This document shows, piece by piece, positions 26,184-35,905 of a DNA stretch of 64,000 nucleotides. Below the pieces are notes generated by a model that had not been told where the DNA came from, searched no databases, and saw nothing but the letters and a program-made list of their open reading frames with translations. Location of the stretch: assembly GCF_001294335.1 (NCBI RefSeq), contig NZ_LGKG01000174.1, positions 62,001 through 126,000 on the forward strand. The letters are read 5' to 3'. Made by a program: the position numbers and the translations under genes. Origin of the DNA: Streptomyces chattanoogensis (GTDB lineage: Bacteria; Actinomycetota; Actinomycetes; Streptomycetales; Streptomycetaceae). Position 1 is the stretch's first letter. Every line of letters begins with the position of its first letter.

Positions 26184-27077
26184 TCAGCCCGACGGCTCCC
26201 GTACCGGCGCCTTGTGCCGGGCATGGGCGAGGAACGCGCGGGCCGGGCGGCTCAGCCGGCTGCGCGCGTGCACGAGGCCCACCGGGCGCAGCAGCGCGGG
26301 GCTGAACGACCGCACCTCGGCGCGCGAGCCGAAGGCCCGCAGAGCCATATCGCGATACCAGATCAGCGAGCCGTGCCCGCCCAGCACGCTCGCCACCCAC
26401 GCCAGCCGCTCATCCACCTCCAGCGCCGCCACCGGTCGCACACCCAGCCGGCTGAACATGGACTCCAGCTCGGTGCGCCGGCCGGTGCCCCGGGTCGGCA
26501 GCACCAGCCGCAGACCGTTCAGCCGCCGCAGCGGCAGGGGATCGGGCAGCGCGGAACCGGGCGGCGAGACCAGCACCACCTCACGCTCGTGGAGATGATG
26601 CGAGGACAGCTCCTGGTCCACCGGCAGATCCACCAGCCCCAGCTCCGCCGCTCCGTTCGCCAGACACTGCACCAGCGCCTCGCGGCTGTCGTGCTGCAGC
26701 AGCCGGACACCCACCTCGGGATGGCGCGCGGTGAAGGCCGGCAGCATCTCCGCCGCGAGATCGATCGCGAGGGTGGGGGTCGCGACCACACACAGCTGTT
26801 GGCCCGCACCACCCCCGTGAGCCGCGCCGATGTCCTCGATCGCGTCCACCGCGGCCAGCACCGTACGGGCCAGCCGCACCACCCGGGCCCCTTCGGGCGT
26901 CAGCTCCACACCCCGGCCGCTACGGGTCACCAGCTCCACCTCCAGGTCCCGCTCCAGTGCCTGGACGGCCCGGGACAGCGCGGGCTGGGCGACATAGACG
27001 GCGGCGGCCGCGGCGGTGATGGACCGGCAGTCCGCGACCGCGACGAGATAACGCAGCTGCTGGAGGGTGAGGGCCAT
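26184..27077 (-). CDS. LysR-family transcriptional regulator
   Basis: LysR-type regulator of 297 residues. The HTH spans the first 60 residues (LQQLRYLVAVADCRSITAAAAAVYVAQPALSRAVQALERDL) and is followed by the effector domain (QLCVVATPTLAIDLAAEMLPAFTARHPEVGVRLLQ). The ATG at 27077 is the family start. No Shine-Dalgarno precedes it, so it may be leaderless. It is divergent from the phosphoesterase operon at 27290 and convergent with the hydroxyacid dehydrogenase; either could be its target, the divergent operon being more likely. Confidence 0.87.
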   Translation of the reverse strand: MALTLQQLRYLVAVADCRSITAAAAAVYVAQPALSRAVQALERDLEVELVTRSGRGVELTPEGARVVRLARTVLAAVDAIEDIGAAHGGGAGQQLCVVATPTLAIDLAAEMLPAFTARHPEVGVRLLQHDSREALVQCLANGAAELGLVDLPVDQELSSHHLHEREVVLVSPPGSALPDPLPLRRLNGLRLVLPTRGTGRRTELESMFSRLGVRPVAALEVDERLAWVASVLGGHGSLIWYRDMALRAFGSRAEVRSFSPALLRPVGLVHARSRLSRPARAFLAHARHKAPVREPSG

Positions 27078-27289
27078 GGGCGGACGGTAGCCGCCGCAGG
27101 GTGAACCCGTAAGACCCGCTCGGCACCGAACCATGCCGAGCGGGCATGGGCCGTGCCGCACAAGGCCGTTGACAGTGCAAGGCAGCGGTTCCACGATGCC
27201 CCCGGCCCGCCGCCCGCCGTGGCCGCCGCCGCACCCGCCGACCGCGCAACCGGGTACCGGCACCACGAGAAGACCAAGGAGTGAGACCC

Positions 27290-28183
27290 ATGGGACACCA
27301 CACCTTCCGGCTGCGCCGCACGCTCGCCGCGGCCCTCGGCGCGCTCGGCCTGATCGCCGCGGCCACCACCGCCCAGGCGCACGGCACCAGGCCCCACGGC
27401 CACCAGGCCGCACTGCCGGCCTACGACCACGTCGTCATCGCCGTCTTCGAGAACAAGCAGTACGGCCAGATCATCGGCAGCTCCAAGGCGCCCTACATCA
27501 ACCAACTCGCCCAGGGCGGCGCCAGTCTGACCGGCATGAAGGCGCTCACCCACCCCAGCCAGCCGAACTACTTCAACCTCTTCTCCGGCGCCACCCAGGG
27601 CATCACCGGCGACGGCTGCTACACCGCCCAGTCGATGAACGCCCCCAACCTCGGCCAGGAGCTGATCGCCGCCGGCAAGACCTTCGCCAGCTACAACGAG
27701 GGCCTGCCCGGCGAGGGTTCCACGGCCTGCTCCAGCGGCAAGTACGCGCAGAAGCACAACCCCTGGTTCGCCTTCAGCAACGTCCCGGTCACCACCGGCA
27801 AGACCTTCGCGCAGTTCCCCAAGGACGACTTCGGCAAGCTGCCCACGCTGTCCTTCGTCGTCCCGGACCTGTGCAACGACATGCACGACTGCGCCGTCGG
27901 CAGCGGTGACACCTGGATCAAGAACAACCTCGACACCTACGCCCAGTGGGCCAAGGCCCACAACAGCCTGCTCGTGCTCACCTGGGACGAGGACAACTAC
28001 CTCGGCTCCAACCGGATCGCGTCCGTCTTCTCCGGCGCCCACGTCAAACAGGGCACCGTCGACGGCGCGTACAACCACTACAGCCTGCTGCGGACCTTCG
28101 AGGACATGTACGGCACCGGACACGCCGGCAACGCCGCCACGGCCACCCCGGTGACCGGAGCGTTCGACACCGCCGCCCGCTGA
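27290..28183 (+). CDS. secreted acid phosphatase/phosphoesterase (AcpA/PLC-like superfamily)
   Basis: Secreted protein of 297 residues of the alkaline-phosphatase-like phosphoesterase family that includes acid phosphatase AcpA and phospholipase C. The signal peptide is LAAALGALGLIAAATTAQA. Then come YDHVVIAVFENKQYGQIIG (metal-binding Glu-Asn), HPSQPNYFNLFSG (nucleophile region), and LLVLTWDEDN with NHYSLLRTFEDMYG. The ATG at 27290 has AAGGAG 8 bases upstream; the GTG 9 bases earlier overlaps that site. It should hydrolyse phosphoesters outside the cell. It heads an operon with an MFS permease and a TolB-like protein. Confidence 0.85.
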   Translation: MGHHTFRLRRTLAAALGALGLIAAATTAQAHGTRPHGHQAALPAYDHVVIAVFENKQYGQIIGSSKAPYINQLAQGGASLTGMKALTHPSQPNYFNLFSGATQGITGDGCYTAQSMNAPNLGQELIAAGKTFASYNEGLPGEGSTACSSGKYAQKHNPWFAFSNVPVTTGKTFAQFPKDDFGKLPTLSFVVPDLCNDMHDCAVGSGDTWIKNNLDTYAQWAKAHNSLLVLTWDEDNYLGSNRIASVFSGAHVKQGTVDGAYNHYSLLRTFEDMYGTGHAGNAATATPVTGAFDTAAR

Positions 28184-28212
28184 CCGCAGGCCTCCCGCCC
28201 GAGGAGACGCCC

Positions 28213-29514
28213 GTGTATCTCTCGTCCAGCCGCGCCGCCGACGCCTCGGCCGGTGTCGCACGCGACCGGCCCTCCGTCCGCCGCGCCGTCGCCGGCAATG
28301 TCGTCGCCCTCGGCCTGGTCAGCATGGTCACGGACGTCTCCTCGGAGATGGTCACCGCCGTCCTCCCGCTGTACCTGGTCGCGGGCCTGGGCATGACCCC
28401 GCTCGCCTACGGCCTGCTCGACGGCGTCTACCAGGGCGTCACCGCCCTGGTCCGGCTCGGGGGCTCGTACGCCGCGGACCGTACCCGCCGCCGCAAACTC
28501 GTCGCGGGCACCGGCTACGCCCTCTCCGCGGTCTGCAAACCCGCCCTGCTCGCCGTCACCACCCCCTGGGCGATCGGCGCCGTCCTGGCCGCCGACCGCA
28601 CCGGCAAGGGCCTGCGCAGCGCCCCACGCGATGCGCTGATCTCCCTGTCCACCACCCCCGGGGAACAGGGCCGCGCCTTCGGCGTCCACCGCACCCTGGA
28701 CACCGCCGGCGCCCTGCTCGGCCCGCTCGCCGCCTTCGGCATCCTGTGGGCCGCCCACGACGGCTACGACGCGGTCTTCGACGTCAGCTTCTGCTGCGCC
28801 GTGTTCGGCGTCCTGCTCCTCGTCCTCTACGTCCGCGAGCCGCGCCCGTCCACCGCCGAGCGCCGTACCGGAACCCCCCTCCCGGGCGCCGTACGCGCGC
28901 TGCGCACCCTCGCCCGTACGCCCGGCGTGCCCCGCCTCGGCCTGGCCGCCGTCCTCCTGGGCACCGCCACCATCAGCGACGCCTTTCTCTACCTCGTCCT
29001 CCAGCAGCGCCACCACCTCGACGCCCGGTGGTTCCCGCTGCTGCCGGTCGGCACCGCGGCGGCCTTCCTGCTGCTCGCCCTCCCGATCGGCCGCCTCGCG
29101 GACCGCGCGGGGCGCCTGCGCGTCTTCCTCGCCGGTCACGGCCTCCTGCTCGCCGCCTACCTCCTCCTGCTCACCCAGGCGGTCCCCCAACTCCCCACCG
29201 CTGCCTCCCTGTTCCTCCTCCTGGGCACTTTCTACGCCGCCACCGACGGGGTGCTGATGGCCGCCGCCGCCCCACTCCTCCCACCGGCTCTGCGCGCGAG
29301 CGGCCTCGCCCTGATACAGACCGGGCAGGCCGTGGGCCGCTTCGCCGCCGCGGTGCTCTTCGGCGCGGCATGGACCTCCTTCGGCCCCGGTACGGCGCTG
29401 GCCGCCGCGGCCGGTGCCCTGGCCACCGCCGTCGCGGTCTGCGCCCTGATCCTCGCCCGCGGCACGGCCACCGGCGGCAGCACGGCCCCCACCTCCGGAA
29501 AGGCCACCGCATGA
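28213..29514 (+). CDS. MFS transporter
   Basis: Twelve-segment MFS protein of 433 residues. It begins with GNVVALGLVSMVTDVSSEMVTAVLPLYLVAGLG and has the loop motif GGSYAADRTRRRKLV and a DRTGKGLRSAPRDAL segment shared by a subgroup often annotated only as MFS. Direction and substrate are unknown. The GTG at 28213 has GAGGAG 6 bases upstream. It overlaps the next gene by ATGA and lies 29 bp after the phosphoesterase gene, suggesting uptake or export of a product linked to phosphoester hydrolysis. Confidence 0.83.
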   Translation: MYLSSSRAADASAGVARDRPSVRRAVAGNVVALGLVSMVTDVSSEMVTAVLPLYLVAGLGMTPLAYGLLDGVYQGVTALVRLGGSYAADRTRRRKLVAGTGYALSAVCKPALLAVTTPWAIGAVLAADRTGKGLRSAPRDALISLSTTPGEQGRAFGVHRTLDTAGALLGPLAAFGILWAAHDGYDAVFDVSFCCAVFGVLLLVLYVREPRPSTAERRTGTPLPGAVRALRTLARTPGVPRLGLAAVLLGTATISDAFLYLVLQQRHHLDARWFPLLPVGTAAAFLLLALPIGRLADRAGRLRVFLAGHGLLLAAYLLLLTQAVPQLPTAASLFLLLGTFYAATDGVLMAAAAPLLPPALRASGLALIQTGQAVGRFAAAVLFGAAWTSFGPGTALAAAAGALATAVAVCALILARGTATGGSTAPTSGKATA

Positions 29515-30539
29515 CGCCGCCCCCCGCCCGCCACCGCCTCCCGGTACTCCTCGCGGTCACGGCCCTGCTCCTCGCGGGCGCCCTCGTCGCGGTGGTCCGT
29601 GCGGCCGGCCGCGCCGACGAACGCGACCACAGCAGACCGGGCCAACCGACCGTGAACAAGGGGGAGTGGGACCTGAACCACCCAGGACGCCTGATCTTCC
29701 GGAACCTGGCGTGGGGACCCCTGCGCGACCACCTCGCCGCCGTCCCGCTCACGGCCCCCGGCGCCGCCCGTACCGCCGCCCCCAGAGACTGCCTCCGCTT
29801 CCACGCCGCCGCCGGCACCGGAATCTGCCTGCGCTCCAAGGGGGGCGTGGTGCCGGGCCACGAAGCCGTGCTCCTGGACTCCCGCATGCGGGCCCTGCGC
29901 CGCTTCCCCGTGCCCGGTATCCCCACCCGCGCCAGGGTCTCGCCCAGCGGCCGGCTCGTCGCCTGGACGGTGTTCGTCAGCGGCGACTCGTACGCGGGCG
30001 GCGCCTTCTCCACCCGTACCGCGATCTACGACACCCGGACCCGCACCCTCCACGACAGCCTGGAGGACTTCAGCGTCCTGGTCGACGGCCGCCGCCACCG
30101 GGCCGTCGACCACAACTTCTGGGGCGTGACCTTCGCCGCCGACGACACCACCTTCTACGCCACCCTCGGCACCCAGGGCCGCACCTATCTCGTCCGCGGA
30201 AACCTGTCCCGCCGCACCCTGACCGCCGTCCGCGAGAACGTCGAATGCCCGTCCCTCTCCCCGGACGGCACCCGCATCGCCTTCAAGAAACGCGTCCGCC
30301 CCAAGGGGGCGGACGCGCCCTGGCGGCTGTACGTCCTGGATCTGCGCAACGGCCGCGAGACACCGCTGGCCGAGCGGGCGAGCGTCGACGACCAGGCGCT
30401 GTGGCGGGACCGGAACACGCTCCTCTACGCCCTTCCGGGGGACTACGGCGCCGACCTGTGGCAGGTCCCCGCGAACGGCGAAGGCCACCCCCGCAAGGTG
30501 GTGGCCTCCGCCGTCTCGCCCGCTGTCATCGGGCGCTAG
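29511..30539 (+). CDS. TolB-like beta-propeller protein, membrane-anchored
   Basis: Protein of 342 residues with an N-terminal transmembrane anchor (LPVLLAVTALLLAGALVAVV) and an extracytoplasmic beta-propeller-like body. Blade-type repeats are visible: RVSPSGRLVAWTVF, GVTFAADDTTFYATL, CPSLSPDGTRIAFKKRV and LWQVPANGEGHPRKV, the last resembling TolB/WD40-like PD40 repeats. It is translationally coupled to the MFS gene (ATGA at 29511). Its role could be binding a ligand or partner at the membrane. Its 3' end lies 6 bp from the end of lysX on the other strand. Confidence 0.75.
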   Translation: MTPPPARHRLPVLLAVTALLLAGALVAVVRAAGRADERDHSRPGQPTVNKGEWDLNHPGRLIFRNLAWGPLRDHLAAVPLTAPGAARTAAPRDCLRFHAAAGTGICLRSKGGVVPGHEAVLLDSRMRALRRFPVPGIPTRARVSPSGRLVAWTVFVSGDSYAGGAFSTRTAIYDTRTRTLHDSLEDFSVLVDGRRHRAVDHNFWGVTFAADDTTFYATLGTQGRTYLVRGNLSRRTLTAVRENVECPSLSPDGTRIAFKKRVRPKGADAPWRLYVLDLRNGRETPLAERASVDDQALWRDRNTLLYALPGDYGADLWQVPANGEGHPRKVVASAVSPAVIGR

Positions 30540-30553
30540 GTTCCCTCAGCGCC
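30532..30553. terminator. hairpin shared by convergent TolB-like and lysX genes
   Basis: GGCGCT-N10-AGCGCC spans both stop codons of the convergent pair, which are 6 bp apart. It may act as a bidirectional terminator. Confidence 0.4.
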
Positions 30554-33500
30554 GCCGCACCAGCGGGAACGGCAGCGTCTCGCGGATCGACAGACCGGTC
30601 AGGAACATCACCAGCCGGTCCACGCCGATGCCCAGACCGCCGGTCGGCGGCATCGCGTACTCCAGCGCCTGCAGGAAGTCCTCGTCCAGCTCCATAGCCT
30701 CCGGGTCGCCGCCCGCCGCCAGCAGCGACTGGGCGGTGAGCCGCCGGCGCTGCTCGACCGGGTCGGTCAGCTCCGAGTAGGCGGTGCCCAGTTCGGTGCC
30801 GAAGGCGACCAGGTCCCAGCGCTCGGCGAGCCGCGGGTCCTTGCGGTGCTGACGGGTCAGCGGCGAGACATCGGTGGGGAAGTCCTTGTAGAAGGTGGGG
30901 AGGGTGGTCTTCTCCTCCACCAGCCGCTCGTACATCTCCAGGACGATGTCCCCGCGTCCCATCTCCGGCTTCACCGGCACCGCCGCGCGCAGGCACAGCC
31001 GCCGCAGCACATCCGGCTCGGTGTCCGCGTCGACCTCCTCGCCGAGCGCCTCCGAGATCGCGCCGTAGACCGTCTTGACCGGCCAGATCCCCGAGATGTC
31101 GTGCTCGACCAGCCGGCCGTTCGCATCCGCCTTACGGGCCGTGGCGCTGCCGAACGCGGCAACGGCCGCCCCCTGGATCAGCTCCCGGGTCAGGTCCAGC
31201 ATCACGTCGTAGTCGGCGAACGCCTGGTACGCCTCCAGCATCGTGAACTCGGGGTTGTGCTTGTAGGAGATGCCCTCGTTACGGAACGTCCGTCCCATTT
31301 CGAAGACCTTCTCCATGCCGCCCACGCACAGCCGCTTCAGATACAGCTCCGGCGCGATGCGCAGATACAGATCGAGGTCGTAGGCGTTGATGTGGGTGTG
31401 GAACGGGCGGGCGTTGGCGCCGCCGTGGATCTGCTGCAGCATCGGCGTCTCGACCTCGAGATAGCCGCGGTCGATCAGCCCCTGCCGCAGCGCCTGCACG
31501 GCCGTGCTGCGCGCCCGTACGGTCTCCCGCGCATCCGGCGAGACGACCAGGTCCACATACCGCTGGCGGACCTTGGCCTCCGGGTCCGAGAGGCCGCGCC
31601 GCTTGTCGGGCAGCGGCCGCAGGCACTTGGCGGTCAGCCGCCACTGCGTCACGAACACGGTCAGCTCACCGCGGTCGCTCGCGCCGATCTCGCCCTCGGC
31701 CTCGACATGGTCACCGAGGTCGATGTCCGAGCCGAAGCGGTCCAGCAGCTCCTTGCCGCTGCCGTCCCGGGTCAGCGCGATCTGCAGATCGCCCGACCAG
31801 TCCCGCAGCACCGCGAAGAGCACCCCGCCGTGGTCACGGGTGAGCAGCACCCGCCCGGCGACGGTGACGGACGTGCCGGTACGCGTCCCGGCCGCCAGGT
31901 CCGGGTGGGCGTCGCGCACCTCGCCGAGGGTGTGCGTGCGCTGCACGCCCACCGGATACGGGTCCGTGCCCGCCTCGCGCAGCCGCTCCAGCTTGTGGTG
32001 GCGCACCCGGACCTGCTCGGGCAGCGCGGCCAGCTCCGCCGCGCGCTGCTCCTCCTCGGTGGCGGGGGTGCGCACCAGCCCGAGCTCGTGCAGCGACGGC
32101 AGCCCCGCGGTGCTCGCCGGGGCCAGCACCTTCTTCTTGTGGCCCTTGCCCCACAGCTTGCCCAGGCTCGGTACGGCCACAAAGCCCTCGGCGATACCGG
32201 ACGCGAGCCCGATCCGGGCCAGCGCACCGGCATCCGCGTAGCACAGGAAGCGCGGGTACCACTGGGGGTTGTACTTGGCGTTGGAGCGGTAGAGCGCCTC
32301 CAGCTGCCACCACTTGGAGAAGAACAGCAGCAGCTTGCGCCAGAACTTCAGCACCGGGCCCGCGCCGATCCGGCCGCCCTCTTCGAAGGCGGACCGGAAG
32401 ACCGCGAAGTTCAGCGAGATCCGGCGCACCCCGAGCTGCCCGGCCTGGGCGCACAGCTGGGCGACCATGTACTCCATGACGCCGTTGGGCGCGGAACGGT
32501 CGCGGCGCATCACATCCAGCGAGATGCCGTCCGTCCCCCAGGGGACGAAGGACAGCAGCGCCATCATGTTGCCGTCGCCGTCGAAGGCCTCCGCCAGCAG
32601 GCAGTCCCCGTCCGCCTCGTCGCCGAGCCGGTCCAGCGCCATCGAGAAGCCGCGCTCGGTCTCGGTGTCGCGCCAGGCGTCCGCCCGGTGGATGACCTCC
32701 TGCATCTCCTCGTCCGACAGCGCCGAGTGGCGGCGCAGCCGGAAGGTGGCGCCGGTGCGCTCGACGCGGTTGACGGCCTGCCGGGTCACCCGCATGTCGC
32801 GGCCGTCCAGCTCGAAGTCCTTGACGTACAGAATCGCCTCGTCGCCCAGCTGCAGCGCGCCCAGCCCGGCGCGCGCGAACGCCTTGGCGCCCTCCTCGCT
32901 GGCACCCATGACGGCCGGCTGCCAGCCGTACCGTCCGGCGACCTCCAGCCAGGCCTCGATCGCCGGGCCCCAGGCCTCCCGGTCGCCGACCGGGTCACCG
33001 CTGGCCAGGCAGACGCCGGTCTCCACGCGGTAGGTGACGGCGGCCTTGCCGCTGGGGGAGAAGACCACGGCCTTGTCGCGGCGGGTGGCGAAGTAGCCCA
33101 GCGAGTCCTGGCTGCCGTAGCGGTCGAGCAGTGCCCGGATACGGGCCTCCTCGTCGCCGTGCAGCGCGGCCTCCATCCGCTGCGAGCGGAACAGTGCGGC
33201 GGCGGCGTTCAGCAGTGCCAGCGCGCCGAGGAGTCCCACCACGGTGCCGACCCAGTGCGGCGGATGTCCGGTGAAGGGATGGCCGAAGGCGAGTTCGCCG
33301 CTGACGCGGTTGGCGGTCCACAGCAGCCGGTTCCCGCCGCCGGATGCCAGCGTGCCGGGGAACAGCGAGACCAGACCCCAGCCGATCAGCACCGCCGCAA
33401 CCAGCCCGCCGGCCAGCACGCCGATGGCCCGCAGGAACGCCCCGCGCCGGGTGATCGCGTAGAACTCGCGGTGCGCGGCGAGCAGCAGCACCAGCACGCC

Positions 33501-33860
33501 GACGCACAGCACGACGGAGAACGCGTACTCCCAGTAGCCCGCGGCGACGAACAGGGCACCCCCGAGGGTGACCATCACCATGTATGCGACCAGGAACCAC
33601 AGCGCCACCCGTTTACGGGCGGCCAGCGCGGCGCCGAGCAGAAGAAGAAACGCGGCATACGCGAAGTTCGGCGTCACCGGGATGGTGAGGGTGTCCAGCC
33701 AGTAGATCACCGGCCGGAGGCCGCGCCGCAGGGGCCCGATAAGTGCCATCAGGGCGCAGAAGAGCCCCAGCATGCTGAAGGTGATGGCGAAGCCGTTGGG
33801 CACACGGCGCCGAAAACGCCGCCACGCCGAAAGTTGATCCTGGTCCTGCACGGTGCTCAT
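30546..33860 (-). CDS. lysX: bifunctional lysylphosphatidylglycerol synthetase / lysyl-tRNA synthetase LysX
   Basis: Fusion protein of 1104 residues. The N-terminal third (about 25-235) has seven or eight transmembrane segments. A DUF2156/GNAT-like LPG-synthase domain follows (about 260-570; FALARAGLGA-type strands, [19 protein letters not shown]). The C-terminal half is a class II lysyl-tRNA synthetase: OB fold about 650-750, motif 2 [21 protein letters not shown], motif 3 [15 protein letters not shown]. It charges tRNA and transfers lysine to phosphatidylglycerol, lowering negative surface charge and raising resistance to cationic peptides. The length matches actinobacterial LysX. Confidence 0.93.
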   Translation of the reverse strand: MSTVQDQDQLSAWRRFRRRVPNGFAITFSMLGLFCALMALIGPLRRGLRPVIYWLDTLTIPVTPNFAYAAFLLLLGAALAARKRVALWFLVAYMVMVTLGGALFVAAGYWEYAFSVVLCVGVLVLLLAAHREFYAITRRGAFLRAIGVLAGGLVAAVLIGWGLVSLFPGTLASGGGNRLLWTANRVSGELAFGHPFTGHPPHWVGTVVGLLGALALLNAAAALFRSQRMEAALHGDEEARIRALLDRYGSQDSLGYFATRRDKAVVFSPSGKAAVTYRVETGVCLASGDPVGDREAWGPAIEAWLEVAGRYGWQPAVMGASEEGAKAFARAGLGALQLGDEAILYVKDFELDGRDMRVTRQAVNRVERTGATFRLRRHSALSDEEMQEVIHRADAWRDTETERGFSMALDRLGDEADGDCLLAEAFDGDGNMMALLSFVPWGTDGISLDVMRRDRSAPNGVMEYMVAQLCAQAGQLGVRRISLNFAVFRSAFEEGGRIGAGPVLKFWRKLLLFFSKWWQLEALYRSNAKYNPQWYPRFLCYADAGALARIGLASGIAEGFVAVPSLGKLWGKGHKKKVLAPASTAGLPSLHELGLVRTPATEEEQRAAELAALPEQVRVRHHKLERLREAGTDPYPVGVQRTHTLGEVRDAHPDLAAGTRTGTSVTVAGRVLLTRDHGGVLFAVLRDWSGDLQIALTRDGSGKELLDRFGSDIDLGDHVEAEGEIGASDRGELTVFVTQWRLTAKCLRPLPDKRRGLSDPEAKVRQRYVDLVVSPDARETVRARSTAVQALRQGLIDRGYLEVETPMLQQIHGGANARPFHTHINAYDLDLYLRIAPELYLKRLCVGGMEKVFEMGRTFRNEGISYKHNPEFTMLEAYQAFADYDVMLDLTRELIQGAAVAAFGSATARKADANGRLVEHDISGIWPVKTVYGAISEALGEEVDADTEPDVLRRLCLRAAVPVKPEMGRGDIVLEMYERLVEEKTTLPTFYKDFPTDVSPLTRQHRKDPRLAERWDLVAFGTELGTAYSELTDPVEQRRRLTAQSLLAAGGDPEAMELDEDFLQALEYAMPPTGGLGIGVDRLVMFLTGLSIRETLPFPLVRRR

Positions 33861-34096
33861 TCCGTCACATTAGGCTTTTTGGGCTTGGAAAGGGGTCAGC
33901 TGCTGTGGGGCCGTTCGCCCATCCAGTCTCCGGTCCGTCGGCCGTGCCGCCGCCGCCCAGCACGCCGGCCCGCTGCGGGCAGGGGAGGAGGGCTGGGGCA
34001 TAGAGGGGACTTTCGTCGAGGGTGCGGAAGTGGCGGGTGTGCCGGGGACGGCGCTCGCTAAGACGGCTGAACGCGATACTTCGTTGCCCGGAGTGA

Positions 34097-34112
34097 TGTG
34101 ATGCGCGTCACA
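34097..34112. promoter_or_regulatory. CRP-like palindrome TGTGA-N6-TCACA
   Basis: The exact CRP-family core TGTGA-TGCGCG-TCACA is present and extends by one more matching base on each side. It lies 147 bases before the small membrane protein gene and 236 before lysX. Streptomyces carry a CRP homologue, so binding is plausible. Confidence 0.6.
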
Positions 34113-34163
34113 TTGCCGCGGGGTGAAGGGTGAGGGCCCGCCGGTGACATGCAGTGATCACCC

Positions 34164-34212
34164 GTTTGGCGCACCTGGCGGCGAACCGGACATACCCTGA
34201 AATACGCCAAAC
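34164..34212. promoter_or_regulatory. spaced inverted repeat GTTTGGCG/CGCCAAAC
   Basis: Perfect 8-base arms at 34164-34171 and 34205-34212 with 33 bases between, just upstream of the small membrane protein gene. A -10-like TACCCT lies between at 34193-34198. It could be a looping operator or a long stem. Confidence 0.35.
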
Positions 34213-34259
34213 TGGCCACCCGAGGCCGTCCAATCGGGCGGCGGTCGAGGAGGTGCACC

Positions 34260-34454
34260 ATGGCAATTTCCATTTCGGTCGTCCTGCTGCTGGTGATCTT
34301 GACGGTCATCTTTCTGCGCAGCGGAAAACTCAAGTTCTCGCACGCCCTGGTGTGCGCCCTGCTCGGCTTCTATCTGGCCGGCAGCAGCCTCGCCCCCGAC
34401 ATCCACAACGGACTCGCCGGCGCCGCGGACATGGTGAGCAGCGTACGTCCATGA
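34260..34454 (+). CDS. small membrane protein, 64 residues
   Basis: Conserved-looking Streptomyces small protein. One or two hydrophobic helices (ISISVVLLLVILTVIFL and ALVCALLGFYLAGSSLA) are joined by a short basic loop (RSGKLKFSH). GAGGAGG lies 6 bases upstream of the ATG, a strong ribosome site. It stands alone between divergent and convergent neighbours. The CRP-like palindrome upstream is its only visible regulatory hint. No function is known to me. Confidence 0.8.
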   Translation: MAISISVVLLLVILTVIFLRSGKLKFSHALVCALLGFYLAGSSLAPDIHNGLAGAADMVSSVRP

Positions 34455-34531
34455 CAGCGGCGGCCTGACGGTACCCCACCCGCCGTCGCCCAGGTCCCGC
34501 AGGCCGCTCAACGGACCCCGGGGCGGCCCGC

Positions 34532-35773
34532 TCACCCGAAGCTGAACACCCCGACCGCATTCGGCACCGGCCGCTCCGCCCCGCCCGACGGATGGTTCCG
34601 TACCGTCACATCCCGGCTGAACGGATCGCGGGTGACCAGCGTCGAGGACCCGCCGCCGTCCAGATCGACCGCGTTCTGCGACCCCAGCCGGTTCATCAGC
34701 TCGCCCAGCTCACGCACCGTCATACCGGCCTCCCCGCGCGTCCCGTCCAGCGAGAGCAGATACAGCACCCGGCCGTCGTCCCCGGTCCCCGCCGAGGTAC
34801 GCACCGCCGCCGCACCGTCGTCCAGCCCGTCCACCGGCCGCGCATCCCGCACGATCGGAAACCCGCCGACCGCGAACCGCAGCGGTACCGGCCCCTCGCC
34901 CACCAGGCGATGGCTGACGCTCACCGGATCGCCCAGATGCAGCTTGCGCAGCTGCCGCGCCCCTTCCTCCCGTCCCACCAACACCGTGCTCCCCGCCTCG
35001 ACCCCGCCCGCGCCCGGCCGGTCGGCCAGCGCCACCACCTGGCCGTGCCGGACCGTCACCTCCGCGGTCTCCGCACTGCACGGCGCCGCCCGGTCGGTGT
35101 CCGTACCGCAGGTGGCGCGCACCCGGGAAGCGGGTCCCCACAGCTCGGTGTACGCACCGATCCCGTCCACCGGCAGGGCGTACTGGTTGAGCCCGCGCAG
35201 CGGCAGCGGCCCGTCGGCCGTCCACACCGTGCCGCGCAGCGACAGCCGGTCCAGTCGCGCCCGGCGGTCGTAGCCGATGCCGAGGACGTCCTCGGTCGTG
35301 GCGCCCGGCGGCATGGCCGGTCCGAACCGCTGCCCGTCCGGCACCGCGGCCTTCAGCCGCCGTCCGGAGGAGATCGCCGGCCCGACCGAGGCGCCGGTGG
35401 GCTCCACCCCCGGATGCTGCGCCTCGCTGATATTGAAGAAGTCGCCGTTGACGGCCCCCACCGCCCCGCGGGCGTCGGCCAGTTCGGACACCGGCGCCCG
35501 CGCGCCCACGGCCCCCGGGTACAGCAGGTCCACCGTCACCCGGGGATCGTCCAGGTCGACCGTCAGCAGATGGCCGTGCGCCAGGCCGCGCGGCACCGTC
35601 GTGCGGAACTCCCCGTACTCCACGCCGGGCGCCACCGGTACGTCGGCCACCTGGCGCAGGGAGTCGACCGCCGCGGTGGCCCGCGACCCGCCGGCCATCC
35701 CGCCGCCGGCGAGCGCGGCCCAGGTCGCCAGCACCGTCAGTACGACACGCACCCCGCCGAATCGCTGCTTCAC
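34532..35773 (-). CDS. secreted phosphodiester glycosidase-family (NAGPA-like) protein
   Basis: Protein of 413 residues with a signal peptide (VRVVLTVLATWAALAGGGMAGGSRATA). The NAGPA-type domain is recognised from VGAVNGDFFNISE in the middle and the C-terminal MTVRELGELMNRLGSQNAVDLDGGGSSTLVTR, where the DLDGGGSS motif is diagnostic. The family cleaves phosphodiester-linked sugars and in bacteria acts on wall or exopolysaccharide. I place the start at the GTG at 35773 with an AGGGGG ribosome site; a GTG two codons earlier and longer frames exist. Confidence 0.8.
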   Translation of the reverse strand: MKQRFGGVRVVLTVLATWAALAGGGMAGGSRATAAVDSLRQVADVPVAPGVEYGEFRTTVPRGLAHGHLLTVDLDDPRVTVDLLYPGAVGARAPVSELADARGAVGAVNGDFFNISEAQHPGVEPTGASVGPAISSGRRLKAAVPDGQRFGPAMPPGATTEDVLGIGYDRRARLDRLSLRGTVWTADGPLPLRGLNQYALPVDGIGAYTELWGPASRVRATCGTDTDRAAPCSAETAEVTVRHGQVVALADRPGAGGVEAGSTVLVGREEGARQLRKLHLGDPVSVSHRLVGEGPVPLRFAVGGFPIVRDARPVDGLDDGAAAVRTSAGTGDDGRVLYLLSLDGTRGEAGMTVRELGELMNRLGSQNAVDLDGGGSSTLVTRDPFSRDVTVRNHPSGGAERPVPNAVGVFSFG

Positions 35774-35905
35774 GCCCACCCCCTGACGTCCCGCCAAACT
35801 GTCCCAGGTGCCGACGACGGCCACTATGACCCGCAGATGTCGCAAATCTGCATATCTGCTGTACGGCCGTCGTGTCGGCCCGCCCCCGCGGTCCGGCGCC
35901 GCCGG

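Larger units (their letters stand above)
33861..34259. other. 399-bp intergenic region between lysX and the small membrane protein gene
   Basis: No gene is visible. It holds the upstream region of lysX (left side) and of the small membrane protein (right side), the CRP-like palindrome at 34097-34112, and a spaced inverted repeat at 34164-34212. The left 200 bases show nothing else I can support. Confidence 0.6.

Noticed and set aside
23550..27104. A 1184-codon plus-strand open frame across the FGGY operon
   Set aside because: It is a shadow frame of kinase 2, the phosphatase and the dehydrogenase, all of which have clear motifs in another frame. High GC leaves such frames open.
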